Shown piece after piece: positions 38,208 to 47,355 of a stretch of DNA of 64,000 nucleotides. The stretch is from Streptococcus oralis Uo5. Its GTDB lineage: Bacteria > Bacillota > Bacilli > Lactobacillales > Streptococcaceae. The notes below the pieces were generated by a model. That model was not told the origin of the DNA. It did not search any database and saw only the letters and a list, made by a program, of their open reading frames with translations. Position 1 is the stretch's first letter; every line of letters begins with the position of its first letter. Made by a program: the position numbers and the translations under genes. The stretch is taken from contig NC_015291.1 in assembly GCF_000253155.1 (NCBI RefSeq), positions 1,149,001-1,213,000 on the forward strand, written 5' to 3'.

Positions 38208-38279
38208 CAGGAAATATCCTATTTTCTTTGAAAAAATCTGTGATTTACTCTCTAAAATAGAAAATCGTTTAAGGAAAAT

Positions 38280-38332
38280 AAAAAAGTTTCACCCTACTCT
38301 TGCGGTAAAAACCACGAGAGTAAGAATGAAAC
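38280..38332 (-). terminator. Terminator of the infC operon
   Basis: A long hairpin on the minus strand (outer arms GTTTCA/TGAAAC, middle ACTCT/AGAGT-like, inner GTGG/CCGC with G-U) followed by TTTTTT, just after rplT. Confidence 0.85.
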
Positions 38333-38341
38333 AGTTTGTCA

Positions 38342-38701
38342 TTATTTACCAAGTTTTGCTTTAGCTGCATCTGCAAGAGCTGTGAAAGCTGCTGCATCGT
38401 TAACAGCCAAGTCAGCAAGCATTTTACGGTTAACTTCGATTTCAGCCAATTTCAAACCATGCATCAATTGTGAGTATGAAAGTCCGTTCAAACGAGCTGC
38501 CGCATTGATACGAGTGATCCACAATTTACGGAAGTCACGTTTTTTCTGACGACGGTCACGGTATGCATAGTAGTAAGAGTTCATTACTTGTTCTTTTGCA
38601 GTACGGAACAAGATGTGTTTAGCTCCATAGTAACCTTTTGCTAATTTAAGAATACGTTTACGACGTTTGCGTGATACAACGCCACCTTTAACACGTGCCA
38701 T
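38342..38701 (-). CDS. rplT: 50S ribosomal protein L20
   Basis: A 119-residue protein with the basic N-terminal extension [26 protein letters not shown] and the globular part [31 protein letters not shown]20 binds 23S rRNA early in 50S assembly and often represses its own operon through the leader. The ATG follows TTGGAGG. It is the last gene of infC-rpmI-rplT. Confidence 0.98.
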
Positions 38702-38752
38702 GTTTTATTTCCTCCAAATATTTCCTAGAATTGTTTACTTACTGTCAGGCTA

Positions 38753-38953
38753 TTATTTCAAGCGAGTAAGCATTGCTTTGATACGTTTGAAATCTCCTGA
38801 ATGCACCATAGATGCTTTACGAAGATGACGACGTTGTTTCTTAGTTTTTCCGTGGAAACGGTGAGAAGTGTAAGCACGGAAACGTTTAAGTCCACCAGAA
38901 CCTGTACGTTTGAAACGTTTAGCTGATGCGCGGTGTGTTTTTTGTTTTGGCAT
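38753..38953 (-). CDS. rpmI: 50S ribosomal protein L35
   Basis: A 66-residue basic protein beginning [20 protein letters not shown], the family signature. The ATG follows TAAAGGAG. It lies between infC and rplT, 51 bp from rplT. Confidence 0.98.
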   Translation of the reverse strand: MPKQKTHRASAKRFKRTGSGGLKRFRAYTSHRFHGKTKKQRRHLRKASMVHSGDFKRIKAMLTRLK

Positions 38954-38985
38954 GATTTTTTCTCCTTTATTTAACTTTCTGACAA

Positions 38986-39507
38986 TTATTTTTTGTCAGT
39001 TGCTGGCGCCAACTGCATGAACATTTGGCGTCCATCCATCTTAGCTCGTTGTTCGATGATCGCAATATCTTGTGTTGCTTCAGCAAACTCAGCTAAAACT
39101 TTTGCACCAATCTCTTTATGGGTAATCATACGACCCTTAAAGCGAATAGATACCTTAACTTTATTTCCTTTTTCAAGGAACTTGCGTGCATTGCGAAGTT
39201 TTGTGTCAAAGTCACCCTTGTCAATAGTTGGACTCAGACGAACTTCTTTCACAGTAACAACACTTTGTTTTTTACGTTGTTCTTTTTGCTTTTTCTGATA
39301 CTCAAATTTGAACTTACCGTAGTCCATAATTTTAGCAACAGGTGGTTTTGCTTGGGGTTGAATCAATACTAAGTCAACATTTGCACTATCAGCCAATGCT
39401 TGCGCTTCGCTGAGTGGCTTGATGCCTAGCTGTTCTCCCTCAAGACCGATCAAGCGAACTTCACGTACACGAATTTCATCATTGATGAATAAGTCTTGCT
39501 TTGCTAT
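38986..39507 (-). CDS. infC: Translation initiation factor IF-3
   Basis: IF-3 binds the 30S subunit, keeps it from joining 50S and proofreads the start codon. The product contains [37 protein letters not shown] and the C-terminal domain [19 protein letters not shown] place the start at ATA (39507) because AGAGGTG lies 6 nt upstream and the protein then starts IAKQDLF, matching IF-3 N-termini, with 173 residues. GTG at 39516 and TTG at 39543 (the longer forms I recall for homologues) are alternatives but have weaker or no ribosome-binding sites. A non-standard start on infC is known in other bacteria (AUU) and lets IF-3 limit its own synthesis. Confidence 0.9.
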   Translation of the reverse strand: MAKQDLFINDEIRVREVRLIGLEGEQLGIKPLSEAQALADSANVDLVLIQPQAKPPVAKIMDYGKFKFEYQKKQKEQRKKQSVVTVKEVRLSPTIDKGDFDTKLRNARKFLEKGNKVKVSIRFKGRMITHKEIGAKVLAEFAEATQDIAIIEQRAKMDGRQMFMQLAPATDKK

Positions 39508-39519
39508 GGTTTTCACCTC

Positions 39520-39660
39520 TTTTTTATTATTAGAGAAAAACAATAGCGGACTCGTAATGATACAAGCCCGCACGTTATGATAGCGTTTCTTAGAAACTTT
39601 TCATCCGTAGGGCCAGGCAACTTGATGTCACAAGGCGAGAAGCTCTCACTTCTGCTTTTC
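39520..39660 (-). promoter_or_regulatory. infC leader with transcription attenuator
   Basis: The minus-strand leader includes a perfect 10-bp RNA stem (arms GCGGGCTTGT and ACGAGTCCGC, two G-U pairs, loop ATCATT) followed by TATTGTTTTT, 30 nt before the Shine-Dalgarno site, and a further structured region upstream. This fits an L20- or IF3-operon leader that stops transcription early. The identity of the ligand is inferred. Confidence 0.7.
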
Positions 39661-39671
39661 TCAACTTTTAT

Positions 39672-39700
39672 ATGATACCAAGTTTTCTATCCCTTGTCAA
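39672..39700 (-). promoter_or_regulatory. SigA promoter of infC-rpmI-rplT
   Basis: Consensus TTGACA (39695-39700), 17-bp spacer, TATCAT (39672-39677). The leader is about 155 nt. Confidence 0.85.
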
Positions 39701-39735
39701 GATAAAAAGTCAATTTTTCGAAAAGTTTGTCTATT

Positions 39736-41976
39736 TTATCGAACCGTTTCAATTCTCCAACTATTCCATCCTTTAAAGCGGATAGCTCCTTGCTGGTCAG
39801 TTCGGTAAATCTTACTCTTGATATTTTCCAGTTGTGTCAAGGTTTCCTGATGAGGGAGTTTTGCTCGATTGTTTTTTCCAACTGAGATGAGAGTAATTTC
39901 TGGTTTGAGCTGTTCTAGGAAAGCTGGATTTGATGAGGTTTTAGCACCATGTTGGCCTGCTTTCAAGACATCCACCTCTAGGTCAGGATAGTGCTTCATC
40001 AAGTCCTTCTCTCCCTTCGCTTTCAAATTTCCAGTAAAGAGAAAGTGCTTATCCAAAAGTTTTCCATAAAGAATCAGGGAAGCATCACGATCCCCATCTC
40101 CAATTTTCCTTGGAGATAGGACTTCTAACTGACTCCCAAAAATCGAGAAATTCTCCCCAGCTGTCACACTACGTACCATGTTTTGACTTGCTTCTAGTTC
40201 CGCTACAAATTCCTTCTGTGTCAGACTTCCTTTTGATACTAAAATCTCCCCGACATGGAAAGCCTTGGTCACCTCCAGCAAATCTCCAACATGTTCTTTA
40301 TCTGTGTTGGTCAAAATCAGCTGATCAATCTTATCTACTCCTCGACTTTTTAGATAGGGAATCAAGGTGCGCTGAGCATTGCTGGTCGTCGCCTTTTCTT
40401 GCCATTTTTCGATTTTCTTATCAGACTCTGCCCTGCCACCGACATCTATGAGAATGATTTTACCAGTCACATCCCGTAGGAAAATACTTTCACCTTGCCC
40501 CACATCTAGCATGGTGATTTCATTTTCAAGTGGATGCTTGGTCAAGAAAAAGAGACCCACGATAAAGAGACTGAATCCTGCTAGTCTTTTGACATTTTTC
40601 CTCATGTCATAGACCAAGGCTAATGAAACTAAGAGAAGAATCAAAAGCCATGCGGTGGGTTGACCAAAGACCAGTGGTCTGCTTGCCAGCTGCGATACCA
40701 AGCGAATGATGCCCTCCAACCATTCAAAGACAAGGTTAAGCTGAGTGACTGGGTAAACAAAAGACAGAATGAATAAGATAGACAAAAGTGGTAAGAATAC
40801 TACATCAAACAGAAAGGAAAAGACAAAGGTCAAAAGAATAGACCAAGGCTGAAATTCTGCAAAATAAAAGGATAGAATGGGCAATATTCCCAAAGAAATG
40901 ACCAAACTTTCTCTGGCAACAGCCTTGATCCCATCGCCTTCTTTGCTAGTCATGGTCAAGATAAAAGCATAAGCGCAAGACAAGACTCCTCCTGCTGTCA
41001 AGAAAAAGTTGGGCATGATGATAAAGAGGACAAGGACCGTCAAGGCAAAATTATCCAAACCCTTGTAGCCATGTTGGGCCAGTAACTTTTGCAAGAGACT
41101 GCGAATGACCGATGCTGAAAATCCTGTCAGACCAGCATAAATAAGAGAAAAGGGATAAGTCAGCCACTTCAACTTTTCTTGGGTCAAGCCCAATCGTAAG
41201 AGAAGTTTCTTAAAGGCATCCATGAAAAAGCCCACCTGCATACCCGACAAGGCAAAAAGATGAATAATTCCAAGACTGGAATAGAGCTCATTCATCTCCT
41301 CAAAGTCCGTGTCCAAATGTCCCAGCAAGAGCCCCGTCATGTAGTTACGCATAGGGTCGGGAAAATGGCTCTTAATCCAAACAATAGCCTTTCTACGTAG
41401 ACTCGATAGGTTTTCACCTATATCCCAACTGCTAACCTGTTTAAGTGACTGGATGCTCTTAATAGTCAGTGTCTGGTAAATCCCCTGAGTCTTCAGATAG
41501 GCTTGGTAGTCAAATCCACCAAAATTTCTCTGGCCTTCTGGCTCGGAAAGTTTTCCTTCTAGTTCAATCTCATAAAGGTCTGTCAAGGCTTGAAAGTGCT
41601 CTTTCTCCTCCTCGGACTGGAGTTTATAGTAAACTTGGAAGGTACGACCGTCAGCCTTGCCCCGAAAGGACAGACTATCTCCATTGACCTTGATAGTATC
41701 TGGTAAAATCCGTACCCTTTCAACAGAATCCACTAGGTTTTGATTAGCTTGTGTCTGTTGCCAATTTTGAAACAAAAACCAAAAGCCAAAGACTCCACAA
41801 ATCGCTAAAACTTTACCAGCCGATTTCCAAGGAAATTGGAAAAAGAGACAGACAAGCAAAAAAACAAAACCTAGCAGTGCGAGATAGGACGCTCCAAAAA
41901 TGGCATAGTAAAGCCAGAGTAACAGAAAGCTCAGATAGATTAGGGGGATAGGGAAATTCTTAATCCACTGTAACAT
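39736..41976 (-). CDS. comEC: DNA internalization protein ComEC/Rec2 (CelB)
   Basis: The inner-membrane channel for single-stranded DNA during natural transformation. The 746-residue protein has several N-terminal helices, an OB-like external loop (about 85-190), the competence domain (ALSGMQVGFFMDAFKKLLLRLG, about 245) with further helices, and a C-terminal metallo-beta-lactamase-like domain (about 485-745). In that domain the usual HxHxDH motif reads LTNTDKEHVGDL, so one metal ligand is changed. It overlaps comEA by 17 bp. Competence control follows from the upstream cin-box. Confidence 0.95.
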   Translation of the reverse strand: MLQWIKNFPIPLIYLSFLLLWLYYAIFGASYLALLGFVFLLVCLFFQFPWKSAGKVLAICGVFGFWFLFQNWQQTQANQNLVDSVERVRILPDTIKVNGDSLSFRGKADGRTFQVYYKLQSEEEKEHFQALTDLYEIELEGKLSEPEGQRNFGGFDYQAYLKTQGIYQTLTIKSIQSLKQVSSWDIGENLSSLRRKAIVWIKSHFPDPMRNYMTGLLLGHLDTDFEEMNELYSSLGIIHLFALSGMQVGFFMDAFKKLLLRLGLTQEKLKWLTYPFSLIYAGLTGFSASVIRSLLQKLLAQHGYKGLDNFALTVLVLFIIMPNFFLTAGGVLSCAYAFILTMTSKEGDGIKAVARESLVISLGILPILSFYFAEFQPWSILLTFVFSFLFDVVFLPLLSILFILSFVYPVTQLNLVFEWLEGIIRLVSQLASRPLVFGQPTAWLLILLLVSLALVYDMRKNVKRLAGFSLFIVGLFFLTKHPLENEITMLDVGQGESIFLRDVTGKIILIDVGGRAESDKKIEKWQEKATTSNAQRTLIPYLKSRGVDKIDQLILTNTDKEHVGDLLEVTKAFHVGEILVSKGSLTQKEFVAELEASQNMVRSVTAGENFSIFGSQLEVLSPRKIGDGDRDASLILYGKLLDKHFLFTGNLKAKGEKDLMKHYPDLEVDVLKAGQHGAKTSSNPAFLEQLKPEITLISVGKNNRAKLPHQETLTQLENIKSKIYRTDQQGAIRFKGWNSWRIETVR

Positions 41977-42610
41977 AGTCTTTTAACTTTTCTATGGTCT
42001 TAGCGCCAATGCCAGAGACTTTCTTTAATTCATCTACCGACTTGAATTTGCCATTTGCCTCGCGATGGTCGATAATATCCTGAGCTCGTTTTCCTCCCAA
42101 GCCTTTGACCTGCTTGAGTTCTTCCAGACTAGCTTTATTGAGATTGACCTTCTTATCTTTACTTGTCGAAGGAGACGTTCCAGAGGTAGCCTGCTGACTA
42201 GCTATTTCTTCTCCCTTGGTTGGAACATAGACAAGAGCCTCGTCACTGACTTTCTGAGCGAGATTAAGCGACTTGCTGTCTGCTTCCTCTGTCAATCCAC
42301 CAGCTTTCTGAACTGCATCGTGAACCCGACTTCCTACTGGCAAATCGTAAATCCCGGGTGATTTAACGGCACCCTTGACATCTACTGTGATTAGATCTTG
42401 TTCAGTAGATTCTTCCTTTTCTTCCTTGTTCACTTCTTTTTCAGATGATGAATCCTTTGAAACAGCTGCGACTTCAGCCTGCAAATTCGTTTCCTTGACA
42501 GGTGTTTGTGAAGTTGGCTTTAGTAGGAAAAATCCGCCCAAGGCCAAACCTAAAACAGCACAGATGACAATGATTTTATACTCTTTTATTTTCTTGATAA
42601 TTGCTTCCAT
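41960..42610 (-). CDS. comEA: Competence DNA receptor ComEA (CelA)
   Basis: A 216-residue surface protein that binds incoming double-stranded DNA. A membrane anchor (about 13-30) is followed by an acidic linker, an SLBB domain (VDVKGAVKSPGIYDLPVGS, about 75-130) and two helix-hairpin-helix motifs (VNLNKASLEELKQVKGLG and VSGIGAKTIEKL). The ATG follows AGAGGAG. A cin-box lies 21 bp upstream. It overlaps comEC by 17 bp, giving a two-gene late-competence operon. Confidence 0.96.
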   Translation of the reverse strand: MEAIIKKIKEYKIIVICAVLGLALGGFFLLKPTSQTPVKETNLQAEVAAVSKDSSSEKEVNKEEKEESTEQDLITVDVKGAVKSPGIYDLPVGSRVHDAVQKAGGLTEEADSKSLNLAQKVSDEALVYVPTKGEEIASQQATSGTSPSTSKDKKVNLNKASLEELKQVKGLGGKRAQDIIDHREANGKFKSVDELKKVSGIGAKTIEKLKDYVTVD

Positions 42611-42630
42611 ATTTTCTCCTCTCTTAAGTT

Positions 42631-42638
42631 ATTCGCAA
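42631..42638 (-). promoter_or_regulatory. ComX (SigX) cin-box of comEA-comEC
   Basis: TGCGAATA on the minus strand, one base from the consensus TACGAATA, placed 20 bp before the comEA ATG. Confidence 0.8.
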
Positions 42639-42676
42639 GAGAAAGAAAAAAACAGCTGAAAAATCTTTTCAACTGC

Positions 42677-43246
42677 TTATTTATTTGCAAAAAAGTCTTC
42701 CTTAGTCAAGACATAATGAACCCTTGTGATAATTCGACCTGGTTCTTTATTATCCATTCTGGCATAGGATTCTTCGTGGGAAAAACGCATACCTGATTTC
42801 TCCATGACCTTTCCTGATGCGGGATTGTCTTTATCGTGAAGAGCGGTCAACTTGTTCATTCCAATCTTCTCAAAAGCGAGCTCAATCACGGCGCGATTGG
42901 CTTCTGTCGTCAATCCTTGATTCCAATATTTTTTATTGATAATGTAGCCAATAGCTGCTTTTTTGAGAATGGGGTCAATCTTGTGCAAATCAATAGTTCC
43001 AATAAACTGGCCATTACTTTTTAGTTCCATCCCCCACCGTCCCAAGGGATTAGCCAAGTAGAACTGAGCGATGTTGTTCTTGGTTTCTTCTAGGCTTTGA
43101 TTTGTTGGAAAAGTGTAGCGTGTATTTTCTCTGTCTGATGCATACTCAAACATAGCTTCCGCATCATCCAAGGTTACAGGTCGGAGCAATAAACGCTCCG
43201 TTTCTATAGATAGATACTGGGCAAAATTCACAAGTATTGATTCCAT
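42677..43246 (-). CDS. GNAT N-acetyltransferase, RimJ/RimL type
   Basis: A 189-residue acetyltransferase with IETERLLLRPVTLDDAEAMFEY, the acetyl-CoA site in IGYIINKKYWNQGLTTEANRAV and HDKDNPASGKVMEKSGMRF. RimJ/RimL relatives acetylate ribosomal protein N-termini, antibiotics or small molecules; the substrate here is unknown. The ATG follows GGAGGG. It is transcribed towards comEA. Confidence 0.88.
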   Translation of the reverse strand: MESILVNFAQYLSIETERLLLRPVTLDDAEAMFEYASDRENTRYTFPTNQSLEETKNNIAQFYLANPLGRWGMELKSNGQFIGTIDLHKIDPILKKAAIGYIINKKYWNQGLTTEANRAVIELAFEKIGMNKLTALHDKDNPASGKVMEKSGMRFSHEESYARMDNKEPGRIITRVHYVLTKEDFFANK

Positions 43247-43314
43247 ACTTTTCCCTCCATTAGAGCTTGATTCTCACTAGTCTAGCATAAATAAATTTGA
43301 ATGACAAGTTTTTC

Positions 43315-43343
43315 TTGATTTTTGAAGCGGTTTCATATACAAT
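43315..43343 (+). promoter_or_regulatory. SigA promoter of ald
   Basis: TTGATT (43315-43320), 17-bp spacer, TACAAT (43338-43343), about 80 bp before the ald start. Confidence 0.75.
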
Positions 43344-43422
43344 AAAACCATCACATTTTTGATTTATGAACTGGAATGTGACAACCAAAACAAGATTGTC
43401 AATTGAAAGGTAGGTTATCTCT

Positions 43423-44541
43423 ATGTTAATCGGAATCCCAAAAGAAATTAAAAATAATGAAAACCGTGTTGCCCTCACTCCTGCTGGCGTCCATAGTTTA
43501 GTCAGTCGCGGGCATCGTGTCCTCATCGAATCAAATGCTGGTCTCGGTTCAGGATTTACTGATGCGGACTATCAAAAGCAAGGAGCTGAGATTGTCGCTA
43601 CTGCTGCAGAAGCATGGGCTGCCGAGTTAGTCGTGAAAGTAAAAGAACCACTAGCTTCTGAATACGGTTATTTGCGCGACGATCTTCTCCTCTTCACCTA
43701 CTTGCACATGGCCGCTACACCAGAATTAGCAGATGCTATGTTAACAGCAAAAACAACAGGAATTGCCTATGAAACTGTTCGTGACAATCAAGGACAACTA
43801 CCGCTCCTCGTTCCTATGAGTGAGGTTGCAGGTCGTATGGCTGTTCAAATCGGAGCTCACTTCCTTACTAAGCAAGCTGGTGGCTCTGGTGTTTTACTTG
43901 GTGGTGTACCAGGTGTTCCAAAAGGAAAAGTAACCATCATCGGTGGTGGTGTCGTCGGTACACATGCTGCCCGCATCGCCCTTGGTCTTGGTGCTCAAGT
44001 GACTATTTTAGATATCAGTGCGAAGCGTCTCTCGGTACTAGAAGAAGTCTTTGGAAACCAAATTCAAACTCTTATGTCTAATTCATTCAACATCGAAGCA
44101 AGTGTGAGAGATGCTGATGTGGTGATTGGTGCAGTTCTCATCCCTGGTGCCAAGGCTCCGAAATTGGTGACAGATGAGATGGTCAAACAAATGCGTCCAG
44201 GCTCTGTCATCGTTGACGTTGCCGTTGACCAAGGTGGTGTTATTGAAACAGCTGACCGTGTGACAACGCACGATGAACCTGTCTATGAAAAATACGGCGT
44301 TCTCCACTATGCCGTTGCCAATATCCCTGGTGCGGTCGCCCGTACTTCTACTATCGCCCTAACCAATGTCACTCTTCCTTATATCGAAGCATTGGCTGAC
44401 AAAGGATTCGCACAAGCAATTGCTGAAGATGAGGGCTTGCGTCAAGGTGTTACCACTTATCAAGGTTACTTGACCAGCCTCCCAGTTGCTCAAGGCCTCG
44501 ATAAAGATCATACTTCTATCGACGAACTTGTTTATAACTAG
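43423..44541 (+). CDS. ald: Alanine dehydrogenase
   Basis: A 372-residue NAD-dependent enzyme that deaminates L-alanine to pyruvate and ammonia, or the reverse. It begins [23 protein letters not shown] and has the catalytic Lys in VKVKEP (about 74), His in [10 protein letters not shown] (about 95) and the Rossmann motif [28 protein letters not shown] region near 170. It is a single gene with its own promoter and terminator, and one of few plus-strand genes in this half of the window. Confidence 0.96.
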   Translation: MLIGIPKEIKNNENRVALTPAGVHSLVSRGHRVLIESNAGLGSGFTDADYQKQGAEIVATAAEAWAAELVVKVKEPLASEYGYLRDDLLLFTYLHMAATPELADAMLTAKTTGIAYETVRDNQGQLPLLVPMSEVAGRMAVQIGAHFLTKQAGGSGVLLGGVPGVPKGKVTIIGGGVVGTHAARIALGLGAQVTILDISAKRLSVLEEVFGNQIQTLMSNSFNIEASVRDADVVIGAVLIPGAKAPKLVTDEMVKQMRPGSVIVDVAVDQGGVIETADRVTTHDEPVYEKYGVLHYAVANIPGAVARTSTIALTNVTLPYIEALADKGFAQAIAEDEGLRQGVTTYQGYLTSLPVAQGLDKDHTSIDELVYN

Positions 44542-44550
44542 ACACTCATT

Positions 44551-44584
44551 AAAAAGAGCAGTTCACATCTGAACTGCTTTTTTT
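44551..44584. terminator. Bidirectional terminator between ald and phoH
   Basis: Arms AGCAGTTCA and TGAACTGCT with A- and T-runs on the outside; it serves the two convergent genes. Confidence 0.9.
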
Positions 44585-44585
44585 G

Positions 44586-45572
44586 TTATTCTGTTTCTTG
44601 GTTCTTTTCTTCAACCTTAACTGGAGCTGGTTCATAAGCCCGGATAATCTGAGCGACAACTGGATGACGAACCACATCCTTAGCTGAAAAATGAACAAAG
44701 TCGATTTGGTGAATGTTCTTAAGCTTTTCTTGGGCATCAATCAAACCGGACTTAACATTACGCGGCAGGTCAATCTGACTGATATCTCCATTGACAATCA
44801 TCTTCGAATTAAATCCTAAACGCGTCAAGAACATCTTCATCTGCATGATGGTCGTATTTTGCGCCTCATCGAGAATGACAAAAGCATCATCCAAGGTCCG
44901 TCCACGCATATAGGCAAGGGGCGCGATTTCAATGATTTCACGCTCCATGAGACGGGTGGTCTGGTCTTTTCCTAAAATCTGATACAAGGCATCATAAACA
45001 GGTCGAAGATAAGGATCCACCTTCTCCTTAAGATCACCTGGAAGAAATCCTAGACTCTCACCTGCCTCCACTGCTGGACGAGTGAGGATAATTCGCTTGA
45101 CTTGACCACGTTTAAGGGCAGTCACTGCCAAGGTCACTGCAAGAAAGGTCTTCCCTGTCCCTGCTGGCCCAATTCCAAAGGTCACATCATGCTGTTTAAC
45201 ACTGTCCACATAAAGCTTTTGACCCAAGGTTTTGACACGGATAGGCTTCCCAGTGTTGTCTTTGATGATTTCTTCTTCGTAAAGGGCGACAAACTTGTCG
45301 ATTTCATCGTTTTTGACCATGCTAATCGCAGTCACCACATCTGGCGTGCCAACGCTCATCCCCCGATTCACCAAGACCATCAAAGCCTGGATAACCTGAC
45401 GGGCTTCCTCACAGGCAGTCTCTTCTCCCAAAACCTGGACAATCTCCGTACGAGCATGAATCACCACATCAAGCTCTTCTTCCATCAAACGAAGATGGCG
45501 TTCATTGGAACCAAAAAGATGGAACAAGTCATCTGGATGACTTAGTTGAATGTCTATTGAATGTTCCTTCAA
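44586..45572 (-). CDS. phoH: PhoH family ATPase
   Basis: A 328-residue P-loop ATPase: GPAGTGKTFLAVTLAV (Walker A, about 135), DEAQNTT (Walker B) and the conserved LTRLGFNSKMIVNGD. PhoH-like proteins are linked to RNA metabolism and are often next to ybeY and era in other genera; here it precedes no such gene. The start is TTG at 45572 with GAGAGG 8 nt upstream. A TGC-extended TATAAT lies at 45607-45612. Confidence 0.93.
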   Translation of the reverse strand: MKEHSIDIQLSHPDDLFHLFGSNERHLRLMEEELDVVIHARTEIVQVLGEETACEEARQVIQALMVLVNRGMSVGTPDVVTAISMVKNDEIDKFVALYEEEIIKDNTGKPIRVKTLGQKLYVDSVKQHDVTFGIGPAGTGKTFLAVTLAVTALKRGQVKRIILTRPAVEAGESLGFLPGDLKEKVDPYLRPVYDALYQILGKDQTTRLMEREIIEIAPLAYMRGRTLDDAFVILDEAQNTTIMQMKMFLTRLGFNSKMIVNGDISQIDLPRNVKSGLIDAQEKLKNIHQIDFVHFSAKDVVRHPVVAQIIRAYEPAPVKVEEKNQETE

Positions 45573-45652
45573 ATAAAGAACCTCTCTAATCCGTTTATTT
45601 CTTTTTATTATAGCAAAGAGAACAATAAAATACTAGCCTCATCTCATTGTCT

Positions 45653-45868
45653 CTAGTGTTCTAAGTATTCTTGCCAGATGGCGTCAAAGTCTCCTAGGTT
45701 AAAAGAGAAACTGGCATGCTCCTCCAAAAAGCGACTCACCTCATCAAAATCATCCGTGTGTTTTGGAAAAGATGACTCCTCAAAAGCGAGGTCTGCCAAG
45801 ATGGCTTTTGGGCTATTACTTTTAGGATTGCGCTCGGTCATGAGCCAAGTGTAAAATGATTTTCTCAT
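45653..45868 (-). CDS. YozE-family SAM-like protein (UPF0346)
   Basis: A 71-residue protein [20 protein letters not shown]... with [28 protein letters not shown], typical of the YozE SAM-like fold. The function is unknown. It starts 8 bp after the cvfB stop, so it is probably co-translated. Confidence 0.88.
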   Translation of the reverse strand: MRKSFYTWLMTERNPKSNSPKAILADLAFEESSFPKHTDDFDEVSRFLEEHASFSFNLGDFDAIWQEYLEH

Positions 45869-45876
45869 AAGCCTCC

Positions 45877-46731
45877 CTAAATCAACTCTGTACCAAACTG
45901 GTCTTGCTTGATTTTGCCAGCCTTCATCAAGCCACCGAGTGCTTTCTTGAACTGACCTTTAGAGATACCAAAGGTTGCCTTGATGTCCTCAGGAGACGAC
46001 TTATCATTCAAGGTCATGAAACCGCCATTGCTTTCCAAGTAAGTCAAAATCATCTGGGCATCATTTTCCAACATTTCAAAGGAACGTGGCTTGAGGGAGA
46101 GGTTCAAGGTACGATCCACCTCACGGAAACCGATAACACGCGCATCTAACACTTGCCCCAAACGTGGCTCTGCGTAGCGCTCACTTGGGTGAATGAAACC
46201 AAGCATATTATTCTCTGGCAGATAGACAAAGGTCCCTGACAGCTTGAGACGGTAAACAATAGCTGGCCAGTTTTGGTTCTGCATGTTGTTGTAGGCAGGA
46301 CGAGCCAGACGTTGGAAATCTTCTTGATATGCCAAGAGTCCCCATATTCGGTCTTTCTTGTCCACTTCAAGACGGATGTAGAGTTTGTCACCTTTCTTAG
46401 GCCAGAGTTCCTTGAGCTCAGGGAGGATATCGAGTGACACTACAATCTCCTTGTCAGGTAGACCGGTATCGACAAAGACACCCAAGTCCTTACGAACTTC
46501 TGTTACGGTTCCCCAGCCAAATTGGTCCTGAGTGGCAGTCACTTCTAAGGTTGTCAAGCGGAGTTTTTGCTTCATATCTGTATAGGCAAAACCTTTGACC
46601 GTATCCCCTACTGTATGTTGACCTTCTTCCTTGGCAAGGGCGTAACTCTGACCATCCTTTTGCACAAAGTAAAAACGGTCATTTTCATCGATGATGAGTC
46701 CAACGATAAAACTTGCAAGATTTGTATTCAT
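45877..46731 (-). CDS. cvfB: RNA-binding virulence regulator CvfB (S1-like)
   Basis: A 284-residue protein with S1-like OB domains ([46 protein letters not shown]) and a C-terminal winged-helix segment ([22 protein letters not shown]). CvfB affects virulence gene expression in staphylococci and streptococci through RNA. The ATG at 46731 has GAAGGA upstream and gives the usual N-terminus [12 protein letters not shown]; a longer frame is rejected. Confidence 0.9.
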   Translation of the reverse strand: MNTNLASFIVGLIIDENDRFYFVQKDGQSYALAKEEGQHTVGDTVKGFAYTDMKQKLRLTTLEVTATQDQFGWGTVTEVRKDLGVFVDTGLPDKEIVVSLDILPELKELWPKKGDKLYIRLEVDKKDRIWGLLAYQEDFQRLARPAYNNMQNQNWPAIVYRLKLSGTFVYLPENNMLGFIHPSERYAEPRLGQVLDARVIGFREVDRTLNLSLKPRSFEMLENDAQMILTYLESNGGFMTLNDKSSPEDIKATFGISKGQFKKALGGLMKAGKIKQDQFGTELI

Positions 46732-46748
46732 ATTTCCTTCTTTCGAAT

Positions 46749-46780
46749 AAAACTCAGCCAGCAATGCCAACTGAGTTTTT
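46749..46780 (-). terminator. Terminator after frr
   Basis: Arms AAAACTCAG and CTGAGTTTT (9 bp) around a 13-nt loop, 10 bp from the frr stop. Confidence 0.85.
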
Positions 46781-46790
46781 CTGTTTATTT

Positions 46791-47348
46791 TTAGACTTCC
46801 AAGATTTCTTTTTCTTTATTGGCAGTCATGTCGTCGATGTGTTTCACAGCGTCGTCTGTTACTTTTTGAATATCTTTTTCAAGAGTCTTCAATTCGTCTT
46901 CAGTGATTTCTTTTGCTTTTTCTTGTTTTTTAGCTTCATCCATAGCATCACGGCGGATATTGCGGACAGCCACTTTAGCATTCTCACCGACCTTCTTCAC
47001 TTCTTTGGCAAGGTCACGACGAGTCTCTTCTGTAAGAGCTGGGATAACCAAGCGGATCACAGAACCGTCATTAGCTGGTGTAATACCAAGATCAGAAGCG
47101 TTCAAGGCACGTTCGATGTCTTTCAATGAAGACTTGTCAAATGGTGTTACCAACAAGACACGCGCTTCTGGAATGGTAATTGAAGCGATTTGGTTAAGAG
47201 GAGTTTCTACTCCATAGTATTCTACGTGGATACGGTCTAGTAAGCTTGCATTGGCACGACCTGCACGGATACCACCAAATTCACGAGCAAGTGATTGGTG
47301 AGACTGGGTCATTCTCTCTTTAGCTTTTTCTACAATTGCATTAGCCAT
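46791..47348 (-). CDS. frr: Ribosome recycling factor
   Basis: RRF splits post-termination ribosomes with EF-G. The 185-residue protein starts [13 protein letters not shown] and has [21 protein letters not shown] and the C-terminal [18 protein letters not shown] helix. The ATG at 47348 lies 7 bp after pyrH. The upstream in-frame extension lies within pyrH and is rejected. Confidence 0.97.
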   Translation of the reverse strand: MANAIVEKAKERMTQSHQSLAREFGGIRAGRANASLLDRIHVEYYGVETPLNQIASITIPEARVLLVTPFDKSSLKDIERALNASDLGITPANDGSVIRLVIPALTEETRRDLAKEVKKVGENAKVAVRNIRRDAMDEAKKQEKAKEITEDELKTLEKDIQKVTDDAVKHIDDMTANKEKEILEV

Positions 47349-47355
47349 AATTTTC

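Noticed and set aside
38258-38275. TTTAAG before the Hsp70 gene as a CiaR site
   Set aside because: Only one half-site; the sequence 5 nt upstream does not match.
38167-38285. CIRCE/HrcA heat-shock operator before the Hsp70 gene
   Set aside because: No TTAGCACTC-N9-GAGTGCTAA or close variant is visible.
43324-43337. Possible catabolite-response (cre) site in the ald promoter
   Set aside because: TGAAGCGGTTTCA is one base too short and misses conserved positions of the 14-bp consensus when aligned.
46567-47129. Long plus-strand frames over cvfB and frr
   Set aside because: Antisense to well-conserved genes; hydrophobic runs arise from Lys/Glu-rich codons on the other strand.
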